Source: a virus
Virus record (IMG/VR): IMGVR_UViG_3300037485_001192
Coordinates: 1-31,062 of that record
Strand: one strand, 5' to 3'
Length of the DNA stretch: 31,062 nt
The notes beneath the pieces were generated by a model. It ran no database searches. It was not told the DNA's origin and saw only the letters and a list, made by a program, of their open reading frames with translations. Below are positions 8,870-17,377 of the stretch, piece after piece. A program made the translations under genes and the position numbers. Positions within the stretch are counted from its first letter, which is position 1. Each line of letters starts with the position of its first letter.

Positions 8870-9141
8870 TGTGGATGTTTGACACGCTGGATATTCCGTT
8901 CTCTTGGTTAAACAATACAACGTATAATATTAAAGCCGTTAAAGACATACCTGCTTATAATAGATGCATAGACTACAAAATAACAAGCGGTCAGCTAATA
9001 GATGAAATTGCAACTAAAAGCGAGATATACGGAGAGGGACGGGAAAGTGATTCATATAAAATTTTTGAAGCCAACGCATGCGTGTTGGTAGAAAATAAAT
9101 TTGATTTAACAAAAATAAAAACTTTAAAGATACCAGTATAA
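8869..9141 (+). CDS. LysM-like tail protein (gpX type)
   Basis: 90 aa. The C-terminal 50 residues follow the LysM pattern: DEIATKSEIYGEG, then YKIFEANACVLV and a closing LTKIKTLKIPV, corresponding to the usual D-IA-YG, I-aNp and L-G--L-IP landmarks. P2 gpX and the LysM end of PBSX XkdP have this role in the baseplate, probably helping to centre the hub. The 'ANA' at the usual 'ANP' site and the weak final glycine are departures. Overlaps both neighbours by one base. Confidence 0.62.
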   Translation: MWMFDTLDIPFSWLNNTTYNIKAVKDIPAYNRCIDYKITSGQLIDEIATKSEIYGEGRESDSYKIFEANACVLVENKFDLTKIKTLKIPV

Positions 9142-10403
9142 TGCTAGAAATTACACAGTGGGACAGCTCATATTTCAGGATAGAACTTTCTGGAATATCT
9201 CAATTAAATCCGCTTTATGAAGAGCTGACAAATAAAGTTATATCCTTTTCGATAACTGAAGAAAACAATATGATGATGACCGGGGATATAGTATTTAAAG
9301 AAGATGATAATCAGATGATGTCAACTATTTTGGCAGTGGGAAAGAGTCTTGATATAACATGGGGATACAAAGGAAACAATATTACATCTTTGGATATAAC
9401 AGCTAAAATGATTTCAAACCCTACTGAGATATATTCACCCGCTGCGCCGTCAAGATTTTGCAAAGGGTTGATCAAGTCAATTTCTGGAGCTGGCGACGCA
9501 TCAGGAAAACAAGAAATAAGAGTTTCGTTTGTTGCGTTAATGCTGGACAAGGCTTTAAAAAATAGAAATTTTACAAATGACACTTTACCGGGATGCAATA
9601 GACAAATGGCCGTGACGGTTCCGATGTTGGAACTAGGCGCAACTCCAATTATTGATTTTTCTACCATGATGGAATCAACAAAAGAGTTTCAAATAAACCA
9701 GACTAATTTTAGATTTTTATCTAATTTGGCATTTAAATATAATTGTTTGTTCAGACTCGGATTTACAAAACTTGGAACTCAGGTTGGATTGTTTTGTGAT
9801 TATGATAACGATACGGCAATACAGGCGTTTATAAATCAATGTCAATCAACTCTAGGCGTATCTTGCGTTATGAATTATAAATTAGGAAGCCCCGCGAATG
9901 TTAAAAGTTATGATTGGACGATAAACCCAAGCCAGGGCGGCGGGGATAATGTAAGAATAATGTATCAGAACGGAAACCCTGTTTTTTTGAGAACAATTGC
10001 CACGCCTCAAAGTACAATAGTATATAAATTAAATTCAGCCAAGATAGCGACAGATTTGGGAGCACAGGGAAACCCCGCAAAAATGGTTGCTTTAGTATCT
10101 GAGCTTTTAAAAATAGACACCATGGACGAACTAGTGAATAAAAAATATTTTGAGCCAGTATCCCAAACGACTGCACCGCAGGGCATAGGCATGCAGATAA
10201 ATCTTGAAGTACTTGGAAACCCTTATCTAAGCCCACCGGCTAGGATTAAATTTGGAGAAGGTTTCCCAAACGCAGTTAAGATAAAAACTCTTATATATTT
10301 TATACAGAAAGTTACACATAAAATCGACAGAACTGGTTATTCATGTACTTTGAATGTAATCGATGCTTGGCAATTTGGTTTGTCAATGGTAGGAGTTAGA
10401 TGA
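9141..10403 (+). CDS. Baseplate hub protein (gp27 / gpD late-control type)
   Basis: 420 aa, placed between the LysM protein and the spike, as in P2, Mu and PBSX. The hub trimer joins the tube to the spike. The sequence is rich in short strands with the family feel of tube-like domains: VISFSITEENNMMMTGDIVF, DITWGYKGNN, FCKGLIKSISGAGDASGKQ and KQEIRVSFVALMLDKALK near the first third. Further on, FQINQTNFRFLSNLAFKYN matches the segment that in gpD-like proteins reads as a helix after the first tube domain. The end (YFIQKVTHKIDRTGYSCTLN) is also characteristic. It overlaps the spike gene by four bases (ATGA). Confidence 0.72.
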   Translation: MLEITQWDSSYFRIELSGISQLNPLYEELTNKVISFSITEENNMMMTGDIVFKEDDNQMMSTILAVGKSLDITWGYKGNNITSLDITAKMISNPTEIYSPAAPSRFCKGLIKSISGAGDASGKQEIRVSFVALMLDKALKNRNFTNDTLPGCNRQMAVTVPMLELGATPIIDFSTMMESTKEFQINQTNFRFLSNLAFKYNCLFRLGFTKLGTQVGLFCDYDNDTAIQAFINQCQSTLGVSCVMNYKLGSPANVKSYDWTINPSQGGGDNVRIMYQNGNPVFLRTIATPQSTIVYKLNSAKIATDLGAQGNPAKMVALVSELLKIDTMDELVNKKYFEPVSQTTAPQGIGMQINLEVLGNPYLSPPARIKFGEGFPNAVKIKTLIYFIQKVTHKIDRTGYSCTLNVIDAWQFGLSMVGVR

Positions 10404-11047
10404 GTATAGATTTAACAGCAAGAGGATTATTAAACTCTATCATACTGGAGGAGACTAAATATTTACGTCACTATCCGGCAATAGTAGTAACCAATGTCGA
10501 TATTGAAAACAAGGGCAGAGTTCTTGTGACTTGTGACGAGCTTGGAATGTCAACGCCTGATTTGGGAATATGGGCAGTACCTAGATTTATGCATTCAATG
10601 ACCGTCCCGATGATAGGGGAATATGTTGAGCTTTATTTTATTGCGGGTGATCCAAATAGACCGGTATATCTTGGAAAGTGCAATGAAATGTTTTTACAAT
10701 TGCCAAATACTTTTGACGGTAAATTTACGACTCACGTTGTATTTGAAAGCCCTACTTTAAAAAAAGGTATTGTATTTGATGAAGTTCTTGGAAAGTTAAT
10801 ATTAGATTTTATACTGTGTGAAATAGGGGCGGGGGCTAGCGAGGCTATGGTTTTGGGTAATACTTTAAAGACAGAATTGCAAAAAGTGGTAGACCAATTA
10901 ACTCAACTAAATGCAGATTTTACAGCATGGGTTCCCGTGCCAAATGATGGCGGAGCCGCCTTAAAGACTGTTTTGGGAACTGGGTTTTTGACAAAGCCGC
11001 AAGCATTATTGACTAGTATTTTAAGTTTATTTGTAAAAACCAAGTGA
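10400..11047 (+). CDS. Baseplate spike protein (gp5 OB-fold / gpV type)
   Basis: 215 aa. Residues 25-95 form an OB-like domain of the gp5/gpV type: HYPAIVVTNVDIENKGRVLV, then GIWAVPRFM, VPMIGEYVELYFIAGDPNRP and VYLGKCNE, matching the usual 'G-V-V-----G-V-v-', 'w-----p--G---ip--Ge-V-v-F--Gdp--P---G' order. The C-terminal part is helical with no obvious enzymatic domain or repeat, so the needle is short or formed elsewhere; no PAAR gene is seen beside it. It acts at the tip of the tail and pierces the outer membrane. The next gene follows 6 bases later. Confidence 0.78.
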   Translation: MSIDLTARGLLNSIILEETKYLRHYPAIVVTNVDIENKGRVLVTCDELGMSTPDLGIWAVPRFMHSMTVPMIGEYVELYFIAGDPNRPVYLGKCNEMFLQLPNTFDGKFTTHVVFESPTLKKGIVFDEVLGKLILDFILCEIGAGASEAMVLGNTLKTELQKVVDQLTQLNADFTAWVPVPNDGGAALKTVLGTGFLTKPQALLTSILSLFVKTK

Positions 11048-11053
11048 GGATAT

Positions 11054-11449
11054 ATGCGACAAATGACTGACCTTGCGGATTTTGATATTTTTTTTCACTA
11101 CGGGGAGAATGATCTTGATTTGGAAATAGAATCTGATTTGATGTGTTTAGTATTGCAAAATAAAAAATCAATGTTTTATGACAGGTCATACGGCGGAGGA
11201 GTTAATGAAAATTATCCAAACAGTTTAGTTCAGGCAATATTGTTGCCGTATAATATCGTGTCGAGTATTGGAAGGGAGAATCAAAAGGTCAGCGATGGAA
11301 ATAACGGACATCCCGATAGACGAATAGCCGTAAGTCAGGCGGCGGTAAAAATTGAACAAGAATGGAATGAAATGAGGGTATTGATACCATATATAAAATT
11401 TGTTGACTATAATACATTACAAATGATAACTGTAAACAGGGGGGCTTAA
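11054..11449 (+). CDS. Baseplate wedge protein gp25-like
   Basis: 131 aa, usual size for gp25/gpW lysozyme-like wedge proteins. The sequence shows LQNKKSMFYDRSYGGGVNEN, followed by NIVSSIGREN, RIAVSQAAVKIEQEWNEMRV and a strand at the end (LQMITVNRGA). Family members carry an EPR sheath-binding motif near the helix before the strands; I do not see a clear EPR here. The call rests on size, on the position just before gpJ and on the A-I-A---I--W-P-i-like helix. It overlaps gpJ by one base (TAATG). Confidence 0.68.
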   Translation: MRQMTDLADFDIFFHYGENDLDLEIESDLMCLVLQNKKSMFYDRSYGGGVNENYPNSLVQAILLPYNIVSSIGRENQKVSDGNNGHPDRRIAVSQAAVKIEQEWNEMRVLIPYIKFVDYNTLQMITVNRGA

Positions 11450-13179
11450 TGTTTAACTATACAAGCCGAACTTATAATACTATTTTAGCTGATATAAATT
11501 CAGATACAAATTTAACAGACAAGCCGGATTGGTTCAAAAATATGGTTGCGGGTTCTCACGATGTTTTGTCACTCGCTTTGAATGCGGCTGTAAATGATCT
11601 TTATTTGTCAACCGCATTTACGGAGCAATCGGTTGATAAATTATTGCAATTGATAGATTACCAGCGAGCGGCAAGAACTACGTCAAGCGGATCTATATTA
11701 TTTGACATATTGAGAACGGCGACATTTCCGGTAACCGTTGCGACAGCCGATGTAGTGGCATATAGTCAAGGGAGCGTATCGGTATCGTCTAAAAGGTTTG
11801 AAGCCCTTGCAGGGTTTACGCTGGCCTCGACTACGGAGACAGGCACGAGATCAGGCAATACTTTAACAGTTGCTAGAGTTTATACTACAGGGGAATTATT
11901 CAGAATTTCAGGGGCTGGACTTCCTAGCCCTTTAGTGATATCAACTGATTATTATGCCATATACGATTCAGCAACCTCAATAAAAGTAGCAGCGTCAAGA
12001 ACTGATGCATACAACGGGACATATATTACATTAACTGGGGCTGGATCAGGCACTATAAAATTATTTAGTCAAAAAGTCACTTGCTATCAACAAACATCTA
12101 AAACAAATGTTATCGTGGGAACGAGTGACGGCTCGGCATCGTTCCAAGAGTTTAACATGCCGGAATTGGATGTATTAAAAACGTCAATATCAATAACGAT
12201 AAACTCGTTATCATGGACAAGGGTTGATACATTTGTTAATTCGATTAGTACCGACAAGCATTATAAAGTTGAATATAAAACAGACGGGTCTTGTGTTTTA
12301 GTATTTGGAAATGGCACATATGGCTTAATACCGCCTGCGTTTCCGATTTATGCTAGTTACGCAATAGGCGGGGGGACAGCTGCGAACATAACGGTTTTGA
12401 ATAAAATAAATTCTTATGCCGGAACTGACTCGAACATAACAGCCGCGTCAAATTGCACTACATTTTCAGGCGGAGCAGACAGGGAAGCTATTGCAGTATC
12501 AAAAAGACTTGCTCCAATACTTTTAAAGACTAGAGATAGATTTGTCACGGTTGAGGACGGAGAAAGTTTGGTTTTAAATTATGGTGGCATTCAATCAGCC
12601 TCAATAGACAGAAATTACTATGGAGTTTTGTCATGTAGAGTTGTTATAGTGCCAACGGGCGGGGGGGCTCCAGCGGGGGCTCTAGTAACGGCATTGCAAA
12701 ATTATTTAATTGATAGAACTATACTTGAAAGCATTGACGTTGTGGTGATTGGGGTATCATATGTCAATACGGCGTTTACGTCATCGTTGCATGTTAAAAC
12801 TGGATATGTTTACGCAACAGTCAAGCCATTTTATGAGTTAGGAATTCTGATGTCGATATCAGAAAAGAGTCAAGAAATAAAAACATATTTACTTGCTAAC
12901 GGTATAGCAAGTACAATAACGTTAATAAACACATATTGGTATGCTACCCTTGGATATGCTTTTACAAGTGCAGATTATACGCAAGTATCTAATATAGTCA
13001 CTTATTCGACAGCTCCGACAATAGGGGGTTCAATTTATGAGCCTGATGTCGTAGGTGTTTTAGATCAGTGGGTTGACGGAGTTGATTATTTTACAATTAC
13101 GCTTCCGGCAGCTTTTCCGGTTTCATTCGCAAGCAATCAAATAAGTCATGAGGGTGCAATAACGACAACGAGTGTTTAA
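11449..13179 (+). CDS. Baseplate J-like protein (gp6/gp47 type)
   Basis: 576 aa, at the large end of the family. The N-terminus has the usual helix and start (NTILADINSDTNLTDKP, then LSLALNAAVNDLYLSTAF). The mid-region holds the hallmark GGGTAANITVLNKINSYAG followed by the acidic and Gly-rich ASNCTTFSGGADREAIAVSK and LKTRDRFVTVEDGESLVLNY, which match the conserved 'GG-aGN---g-i---' and 'D---fe' blocks of gpJ proteins. An inserted beta region at residues 140-220 (TETGTRSGNTLTVARVYTTG) is repetitive in Thr and Gly and may be an added Ig-like part. It forms the wedge ring with gp25 and gpI. Only a single base separates its TAA from the next ATG. Confidence 0.8.
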   Translation: MFNYTSRTYNTILADINSDTNLTDKPDWFKNMVAGSHDVLSLALNAAVNDLYLSTAFTEQSVDKLLQLIDYQRAARTTSSGSILFDILRTATFPVTVATADVVAYSQGSVSVSSKRFEALAGFTLASTTETGTRSGNTLTVARVYTTGELFRISGAGLPSPLVISTDYYAIYDSATSIKVAASRTDAYNGTYITLTGAGSGTIKLFSQKVTCYQQTSKTNVIVGTSDGSASFQEFNMPELDVLKTSISITINSLSWTRVDTFVNSISTDKHYKVEYKTDGSCVLVFGNGTYGLIPPAFPIYASYAIGGGTAANITVLNKINSYAGTDSNITAASNCTTFSGGADREAIAVSKRLAPILLKTRDRFVTVEDGESLVLNYGGIQSASIDRNYYGVLSCRVVIVPTGGGAPAGALVTALQNYLIDRTILESIDVVVIGVSYVNTAFTSSLHVKTGYVYATVKPFYELGILMSISEKSQEIKTYLLANGIASTITLINTYWYATLGYAFTSADYTQVSNIVTYSTAPTIGGSIYEPDVVGVLDQWVDGVDYFTITLPAAFPVSFASNQISHEGAITTTSV

Positions 13180-13180
13180 T

Positions 13181-13831
13181 ATGTTACCAATACCATCAAG
13201 CAAATATATACCTCAATTATATAATCAATATGCAAATACTGACAGGGACTCTTTTACCGCAAAAATCGACGAGCTATTAAATGACATATTGACAGATGTA
13301 ATAAATTTAAGATATTTATTCGAGCCTGATAGATGCCCGTCTTCTGCGTTAACATTTTTGGGTGATTTTGTAAAAGCAGATTTAAAACAAACTGACAGCG
13401 ATCAGACAAAAAGAATTAAAATTTATTATGCAATCTTGGGTCATAAAAATGCGGGTTTGTGGAATGATAATGTCAAAAATCAAGTGGATGCTATAACTGG
13501 ATACGATGCTAGAATTTACAGAGGATATGATTTGCCTAATTGGATTTTTATTGGGGATGGAGTTGTGGGGGCTGGCAAGCACTATGCCTATCTAGGCGGG
13601 GACGGTTTAACGACATATGCGTTACCATTGATAGGACAAGGGAATGAGATACAAATTAAGGGTAACATATATGTTAATTGCCACTATGGAGTTTATACGG
13701 CTGTTTTGACTAGTGATCAATTATTGCAAATTATAGATTTATATAACGAATATTTACCGGCATACATGGAAATGTGGTTTGGGTACATAAATGTTGCTGG
13801 GCAGTTTACATATTATTTTGTTTATCCGTAG
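13181..13831 (+). CDS. Tail protein I-like baseplate protein
   Basis: 217 aa from the ATG at 13181, one base after the gpJ stop; a GTG at 13172 in frame is possible. The segment DSFTAKIDELLNDILTDVIN and then CPSSALTFLGDFVKAD resembles the P2 gpI signature, where the conserved 'P---LP-LAw-l' and 'W' region follow an N-terminal helix. KRIKIYYAILGHKNAGLW corresponds to the 'H--kGT' turn of gpI proteins. It is expected to connect the gpJ ring to the tail fibre, and lies exactly between the two. The C-terminal aromatic residues (WFGYINVAGQFTYYFVYP) suggest a fibre-docking end. Confidence 0.7.
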   Translation: MLPIPSSKYIPQLYNQYANTDRDSFTAKIDELLNDILTDVINLRYLFEPDRCPSSALTFLGDFVKADLKQTDSDQTKRIKIYYAILGHKNAGLWNDNVKNQVDAITGYDARIYRGYDLPNWIFIGDGVVGAGKHYAYLGGDGLTTYALPLIGQGNEIQIKGNIYVNCHYGVYTAVLTSDQLLQIIDLYNEYLPAYMEMWFGYINVAGQFTYYFVYP

Positions 13832-13839
13832 GAGGACTT

Positions 13840-15453
13840 ATGACTATTAACAAACATCATAATTTTGATATAAGCGGAACATATCCCGATAATGTGGGAG
13901 ACGCTTACTACAGTCAGGATTTAATTAGAGATTTTAATTATCATAGAGATCAATTGGGATTGTTTATAAAAGACGCAACTTCAAAAGTTCCTTTTCTGGT
14001 ATCAGGCGGGACGGTGACCCAGGGGGCTGGCGACACTTTAAATATAACCTCTGGAGTTGGTTATGTCAAGTTTTCAGTTAAAATTCCAAACGATTCAACA
14101 GTAATACCGGCCTCGTTATCAAATGCAGACGTTGAGGCAATTAGGGTTGCATGGACTCAACAAACTAATTTAGTTATAAACACGGCAACTTTGAACGGAG
14201 CTGCCACAAATTATGTTAAAGTTAAGTATGCAGAAACTGATTTAAATTTGCGAAATAGAGCATACTCATCAGGAACTTATTATTGTGAACGAGTTCCAAG
14301 TTATACATTTGTAGTTGATACCGTTTCGCCGACTGATTATGATTTATGTTTATATACATTAGTCGGATCAGCAGGCGGGACGTTTACGTTGACTCCGTAT
14401 GCGTATACAGACTTATCACATTTAAATTCTAATAGTATTTTAAGAAATGCTATTATAAATGGCGATATGATGATTGCACAAAGGGGCGTCTCGTTTGCAG
14501 CTATTGCAAGCGGTTCGTATTCGTTGGATCGATGGGCATATAATCTTATAAGTGCCACGGCTTTCCATACAATAACACAAGACACAACAAGTCCGCTAGG
14601 ATCATATTGTTTAAAATTAGATTGCACAACCGCCGATATTCTTATTTCCGCGGGTGATTTATGTTTTTTATCGCAAAAAATTGAAGGATATAATTTTATT
14701 CCTTTTGTTAAAAAAACGGCTACATTGTCTTTTTGGGTTTGTGCTGTAAAGCCTGGAATCTATTGTGTTTCATTCGTTAACGGTGGAATAGATAGAAGTT
14801 ATGTTGCTGAATATACAATTTATCAAGCAAATACATGGGAAAAGAAAGAAATTACAGTCACTTTTGATTATTCCGGTGGGACTTGGTATTATGATTATAG
14901 GGAGGGGTTGAGAATAGCTTTTACGATTGCTGCGGGATCAACTTTTCAAACTACCGCAAACGCATGGCAGACGGGAGAGTACTATGGTACATCAAATCAA
15001 GTAAATGGTATGGACAATACAGCAAATAATTTTTATTTAACAGGGGTTCAGTTAAACATCGGATCAAAAGCATTGCCATATAATTTTTTATCATATAGAG
15101 AATCATTAAATCAGTGTAGAAGATATTTTTATCGGGCCAATTCGGTGGGGTATAATTATAATACATTCGGAAACGGGTATATTGATAATGCAAATGACGC
15201 TTGGTACTCGATTATTATACCGACAGAAATGAGAACATATCCCACGTTGGCGGTCAGCAGCGGATCTGATTTTAGAATTGCATATGCTGGAGGCTCTTCA
15301 GTCACAACCGGAATAACCCTTGTTGGCTCTTCGAATCAGGTGGCCAGAGTAAAAGCAACAGAGGGGGGCGGTGGGTTAACTGCCGGATGGCCGACTCATT
15401 TAATATCCGACAACAAGCAAACATCATATATTGATTTTTCGGCTGATATTTGA
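13840..15453 (+). CDS. Tail fibre protein
   Basis: 537 aa from the ATG at 13840, which has GGAGG 5-9 bases upstream; a longer reading frame without a ribosome site overlaps gpI and is not chosen. The first 190 residues are a base-attaching part (DAYYSQDLIRDFNYHRDQ, then ITSGVGYVKFSVKIPN). From residue about 205, RNAIINGDMMIAQRGVSF followed by SLDRWAYN is the well-known start of a beta-sandwich receptor-binding region in many fibres ('NG-m-iaQRG---LDrW'). FYLTGVQLNIGSKALPYNF and the Cys/Arg segment SLNQCRRYFY open the last domain, which ends in YIDFSADI, a typical fibre end. It should bind the host surface. Confidence 0.8.
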   Translation: MTINKHHNFDISGTYPDNVGDAYYSQDLIRDFNYHRDQLGLFIKDATSKVPFLVSGGTVTQGAGDTLNITSGVGYVKFSVKIPNDSTVIPASLSNADVEAIRVAWTQQTNLVINTATLNGAATNYVKVKYAETDLNLRNRAYSSGTYYCERVPSYTFVVDTVSPTDYDLCLYTLVGSAGGTFTLTPYAYTDLSHLNSNSILRNAIINGDMMIAQRGVSFAAIASGSYSLDRWAYNLISATAFHTITQDTTSPLGSYCLKLDCTTADILISAGDLCFLSQKIEGYNFIPFVKKTATLSFWVCAVKPGIYCVSFVNGGIDRSYVAEYTIYQANTWEKKEITVTFDYSGGTWYYDYREGLRIAFTIAAGSTFQTTANAWQTGEYYGTSNQVNGMDNTANNFYLTGVQLNIGSKALPYNFLSYRESLNQCRRYFYRANSVGYNYNTFGNGYIDNANDAWYSIIIPTEMRTYPTLAVSSGSDFRIAYAGGSSVTTGITLVGSSNQVARVKATEGGGGLTAGWPTHLISDNKQTSYIDFSADI

Positions 15454-15478
15454 CAGTGATTATAAATATTGCAGCAAA

Positions 15479-15592
15479 ATGGTTTATGATGCCTGCAGAG
15501 ATGCTGGTATTATTATTGCTAAATGTGATAATCCATCATGCGGAGAGATTGAAAAATATAATGCATTTACTATTTTATTTGACCGGAGGTAA
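15479..15592 (+). CDS. Possible 37-aa ORF between fibre and endolysin
   Basis: The frame from 15479 to the TAA at 15590-15592 encodes MVYDACRDAGIIIAKCDNP and 18 more residues. The frame stays open upstream into the end of the fibre gene, so an earlier non-ATG start is possible. It has three Cys (VYDACRD, AKCDNPSC) and an ordinary amino-acid mix. No good Shine-Dalgarno site precedes the ATG, and the stop lies inside the ribosome site of the endolysin gene. It could be a real small coupled gene or a chance frame; a competing frame at 15450-15683 is judged less likely. Confidence 0.3.
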   Translation: MVYDACRDAGIIIAKCDNPSCGEIEKYNAFTILFDRR

Positions 15593-15594
15593 TT

Positions 15595-16038
15595 ATGATA
15601 AGTCCAGTAACAAGCCCAAAAATAACGAGTCCGTACGGAGTCAGGCCCGATCCCTCGGGAAATGGACACACTCAATTTCATGACGGGATAGATTTTATTG
15701 ATAAAAATGACAATCGAGAAGTTATGGCAATTTCAAGCGGAATCGTATGTTTTGATTTTGACGGATATGATGAGAAACAAAGATGGGTAAGTCCGGTTCA
15801 TTCCGCTGGAAACTATATAATAATAAAACATATAATTGCAGAATCATTTTATTATTGTCGGTATTTACATCTAGGAAAAAATTTTGTGTCTTTAAACAAA
15901 GAAGTAGCAGAGGGGGATATAATCGGGATTTATGCCGATGCCGGAATCTCATATGGATCACATTTACACTTTGACATGTATGATGTTAACTGGAAAAAAA
16001 TTGACCCTACTTCAATTCTGTTGGAGGTGTTGATATGA
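15595..16038 (+). CDS. M23-family peptidase, probable endolysin
   Basis: 147 aa. A LytM/M23 zinc endopeptidase that cuts peptide cross-links of peptidoglycan. The zinc ligands are visible: H29 and D33 in FHDGIDF, and the HxH motif at 123-125 (GSHLHFDMYD); the catalytic region has HSAGNYIIIKH. The start follows GGAGG at about 5 bases. There is no signal peptide or binding domain, so the enzyme is minimal and probably released by a holin, which would be the next gene. The position between fibre and holin-like gene supports lysis rather than tail-tip cell-wall opening, but M23 proteins are also found as tail lysins. Confidence 0.82.
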   Translation: MISPVTSPKITSPYGVRPDPSGNGHTQFHDGIDFIDKNDNREVMAISSGIVCFDFDGYDEKQRWVSPVHSAGNYIIIKHIIAESFYYCRYLHLGKNFVSLNKEVAEGDIIGIYADAGISYGSHLHFDMYDVNWKKIDPTSILLEVLI

Positions 16039-16295
16039 GCGGAAAGAAATTTGGACTTATAGCGGTAATAATGTTTTTTATATTTGTTATTTGGATGCTG
16101 ACATTATTGACTATAATATATTTTACACGTCCTGAAATATTTAAATTTGATTTTTTTATATCAATATTAACTCACATGGTGACTGTGATTATAACTATCT
16201 GGGGGGCCGTATTTGGCAAGAATATTATAGATAATAAATTCAATAATCAAATGCCGATAAATCAATCAATCAATTCTCCAGTAATGCCGAAATGA
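16035..16295 (+). CDS. Holin-like two-helix membrane protein
   Basis: 86 aa. Two hydrophobic segments (GLIAVIMFFIFVIWMLTLL, running on into TIIYF, and FFISILTHMVTVIITIWGAV) are separated by a short charged loop (TRPEIFKFD), with a polar Asn/Gln-rich tail. Size and topology fit a class II-like holin, and the gene overlaps the endolysin by four bases (ATGA). It would pass the signal-less M23 enzyme through the inner membrane. No family-specific motif is seen; the call is from topology and context. Confidence 0.6.
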   Translation: MSGKKFGLIAVIMFFIFVIWMLTLLTIIYFTRPEIFKFDFFISILTHMVTVIITIWGAVFGKNIIDNKFNNQMPINQSINSPVMPK

Positions 16296-16657
16296 AATTT
16301 CTAGAAGGATTGCAAATAATAATTTCTAGCGGTGTTGGTATGACAATCGCTACAATATTTTATGTGCTATTGGTAATTATTTTAAAATTAACTTTGAAGT
16401 CATTGAATAAAACTATTGAGACAATAAACAAAAAACAAGAGGAAAAATGGGAAAATTTTAAAGAGTTTGCAGACATGGAGAGAATCGGACGAATGGATAT
16501 ACTCACAAAACAATCTGAACATATAGAAGAGCTTTTTGATATATGTAAAAAAAATTGTACTGAAATAAAAACTATTAAAACTTCATTTAATGATTTTAAA
16601 GAATTTCAGCAAGACAAATGTAATGAAAGACATTCTAAAATAATTTTTGATAAATAA
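16292..16657 (+). CDS. Membrane-anchored coiled-coil protein (lysis cassette)
   Basis: 121 aa. One N-terminal membrane segment (VGMTIATIFYVLLVIILKL, about residues 15-33) is followed by a long charged helical region with heptad-like spacing (SLNKTIETINKKQEEKWENF onward), then KKNCTEIKTIKTSFND. A type II anchor plus a coiled coil is the layout of an inner-membrane spanin (Rz type), or of a holin accessory protein. It overlaps the holin-like gene by four bases. The next gene has the same layout, so only one may be the spanin. Confidence 0.5.
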   Translation: MKFLEGLQIIISSGVGMTIATIFYVLLVIILKLTLKSLNKTIETINKKQEEKWENFKEFADMERIGRMDILTKQSEHIEELFDICKKNCTEIKTIKTSFNDFKEFQQDKCNERHSKIIFDK

Positions 16658-16662
16658 AAATA

Positions 16663-16986
16663 ATGAATATATTAGATATAATTAAAAATTTCTGGCCTAT
16701 AATTGTTTTTGCGATAACCTCAATTATCGGATTTATAGTCTGGCTTATTAGGCTAGAGGGAAAAGTCAAAGTAATGGATGTTTCCATCATTGTTATGGAT
16801 GGAAAAATATGTCGCATAGAAGAGGAATATAAAAAAGACTTTAAATTTATGGAGGATAACTATATTAAAATGAATGATAAAATTTATTTCAGCATAAATG
16901 AGATTAAAGAAATAATAGTTGAGTTAAAAGAAAGCATTGCAAGACTTGATGAAAGAACCGGTAGAAGAAAAACAGATATAGAATAA
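16663..16986 (+). CDS. Second membrane-anchored coiled-coil protein, spanin-like
   Basis: 107 aa. The N-terminal membrane segment (FWPIIVFAITSIIGFIVWLI, about residues 10-29) is followed by a short beta-like part (VMDVSIIVMDGKICRIEE) and a helical region (INEIKEIIVELKESIARLDE) ending in RTGRRKTDIE. The layout resembles an inner-membrane spanin and is in second place before a lipoprotein, the usual Rz-Rz1 order. It also resembles the 'XhlA-like' single-span proteins that work with holins. It starts five bases after the preceding stop. Confidence 0.5.
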   Translation: MNILDIIKNFWPIIVFAITSIIGFIVWLIRLEGKVKVMDVSIIVMDGKICRIEEEYKKDFKFMEDNYIKMNDKIYFSINEIKEIIVELKESIARLDERTGRRKTDIE

Positions 16987-16995
16987 GGAGGACTT

Positions 16996-17313
16996 ATGGA
17001 TAAAAATTTAATTGTTAAAGGTGTTATAGTTTTATTGTTAGTAATTGGAATAGGCCTGAGCGGCGTAGTATTGACATCATGTATATCATCGCCAAGAAAA
17101 AGCAATTATTCCACAGATGATTGTTTTATGTTTTCTGATTGTTTGTATAGAATCCGCGCCATGAAGGACAAATCAGAATGCGTTACGCTGGCCGAGGCGT
17201 GCAGGGACAGCCTTAAAGAATTGCGAACATATAAACGTATAGATTTTTGTAAAACAACTGGCATTGATGGTCTAAGTGCCTCGGAATGTCGATTATATTT
17301 AAATCAAAAGTGA
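16996..17313 (+). CDS. Cysteine-rich lipoprotein (outer-membrane spanin candidate)
   Basis: 105 aa with GGAGG about 5 bases before the ATG. The N-terminus is a signal peptide (charged start, then VIVLLLVIGIGLSGVV) followed by a lipobox L26-T27-S28-C29, so the mature protein would be acylated at C29 and placed in a membrane. The mature chain holds six further Cys (in DDCFMFSDC, SECVTLAEAC, FCKTTG, SECRL), enough for three disulfide bonds, which is unusual for Rz1-type spanins. Position after the coiled-coil proteins favours an outer spanin; a superinfection-exclusion or moron lipoprotein is the alternative. It is the last gene before a terminator. Confidence 0.6.
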   Translation: MDKNLIVKGVIVLLLVIGIGLSGVVLTSCISSPRKSNYSTDDCFMFSDCLYRIRAMKDKSECVTLAEACRDSLKELRTYKRIDFCKTTGIDGLSASECRLYLNQK

Positions 17314-17349
17314 CGATTATGTGAGATTTTTTCAGTATAAACTCCTGTC

Positions 17350-17377
17350 AAGCCTGCGTAAAAAACAGGCTTTTTTT
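17350..17377 (+). terminator. Rho-independent terminator closing the late operon
   Basis: A 7-bp stem AAGCCTG (17350-17356) / CAGGCTT (17366-17372) with a 9-base loop is followed by a run of T to 17377. It sits 37 bp after the lipoprotein stop and marks the end of the virion and lysis genes. Confidence 0.85.

Noticed and set aside
7051-10236. Long minus-strand frames such as 7051-7410 and 9901-10236
   Set aside because: They lie inside well-supported + strand structural genes, have no ribosome sites and no recognisable domains.
15450-15683. 77-aa frame spanning the fibre end and the endolysin start
   Set aside because: It starts at a TTG, overlaps 89 bp of the M23 gene and its sequence past 15595 is only the shadow of that gene.
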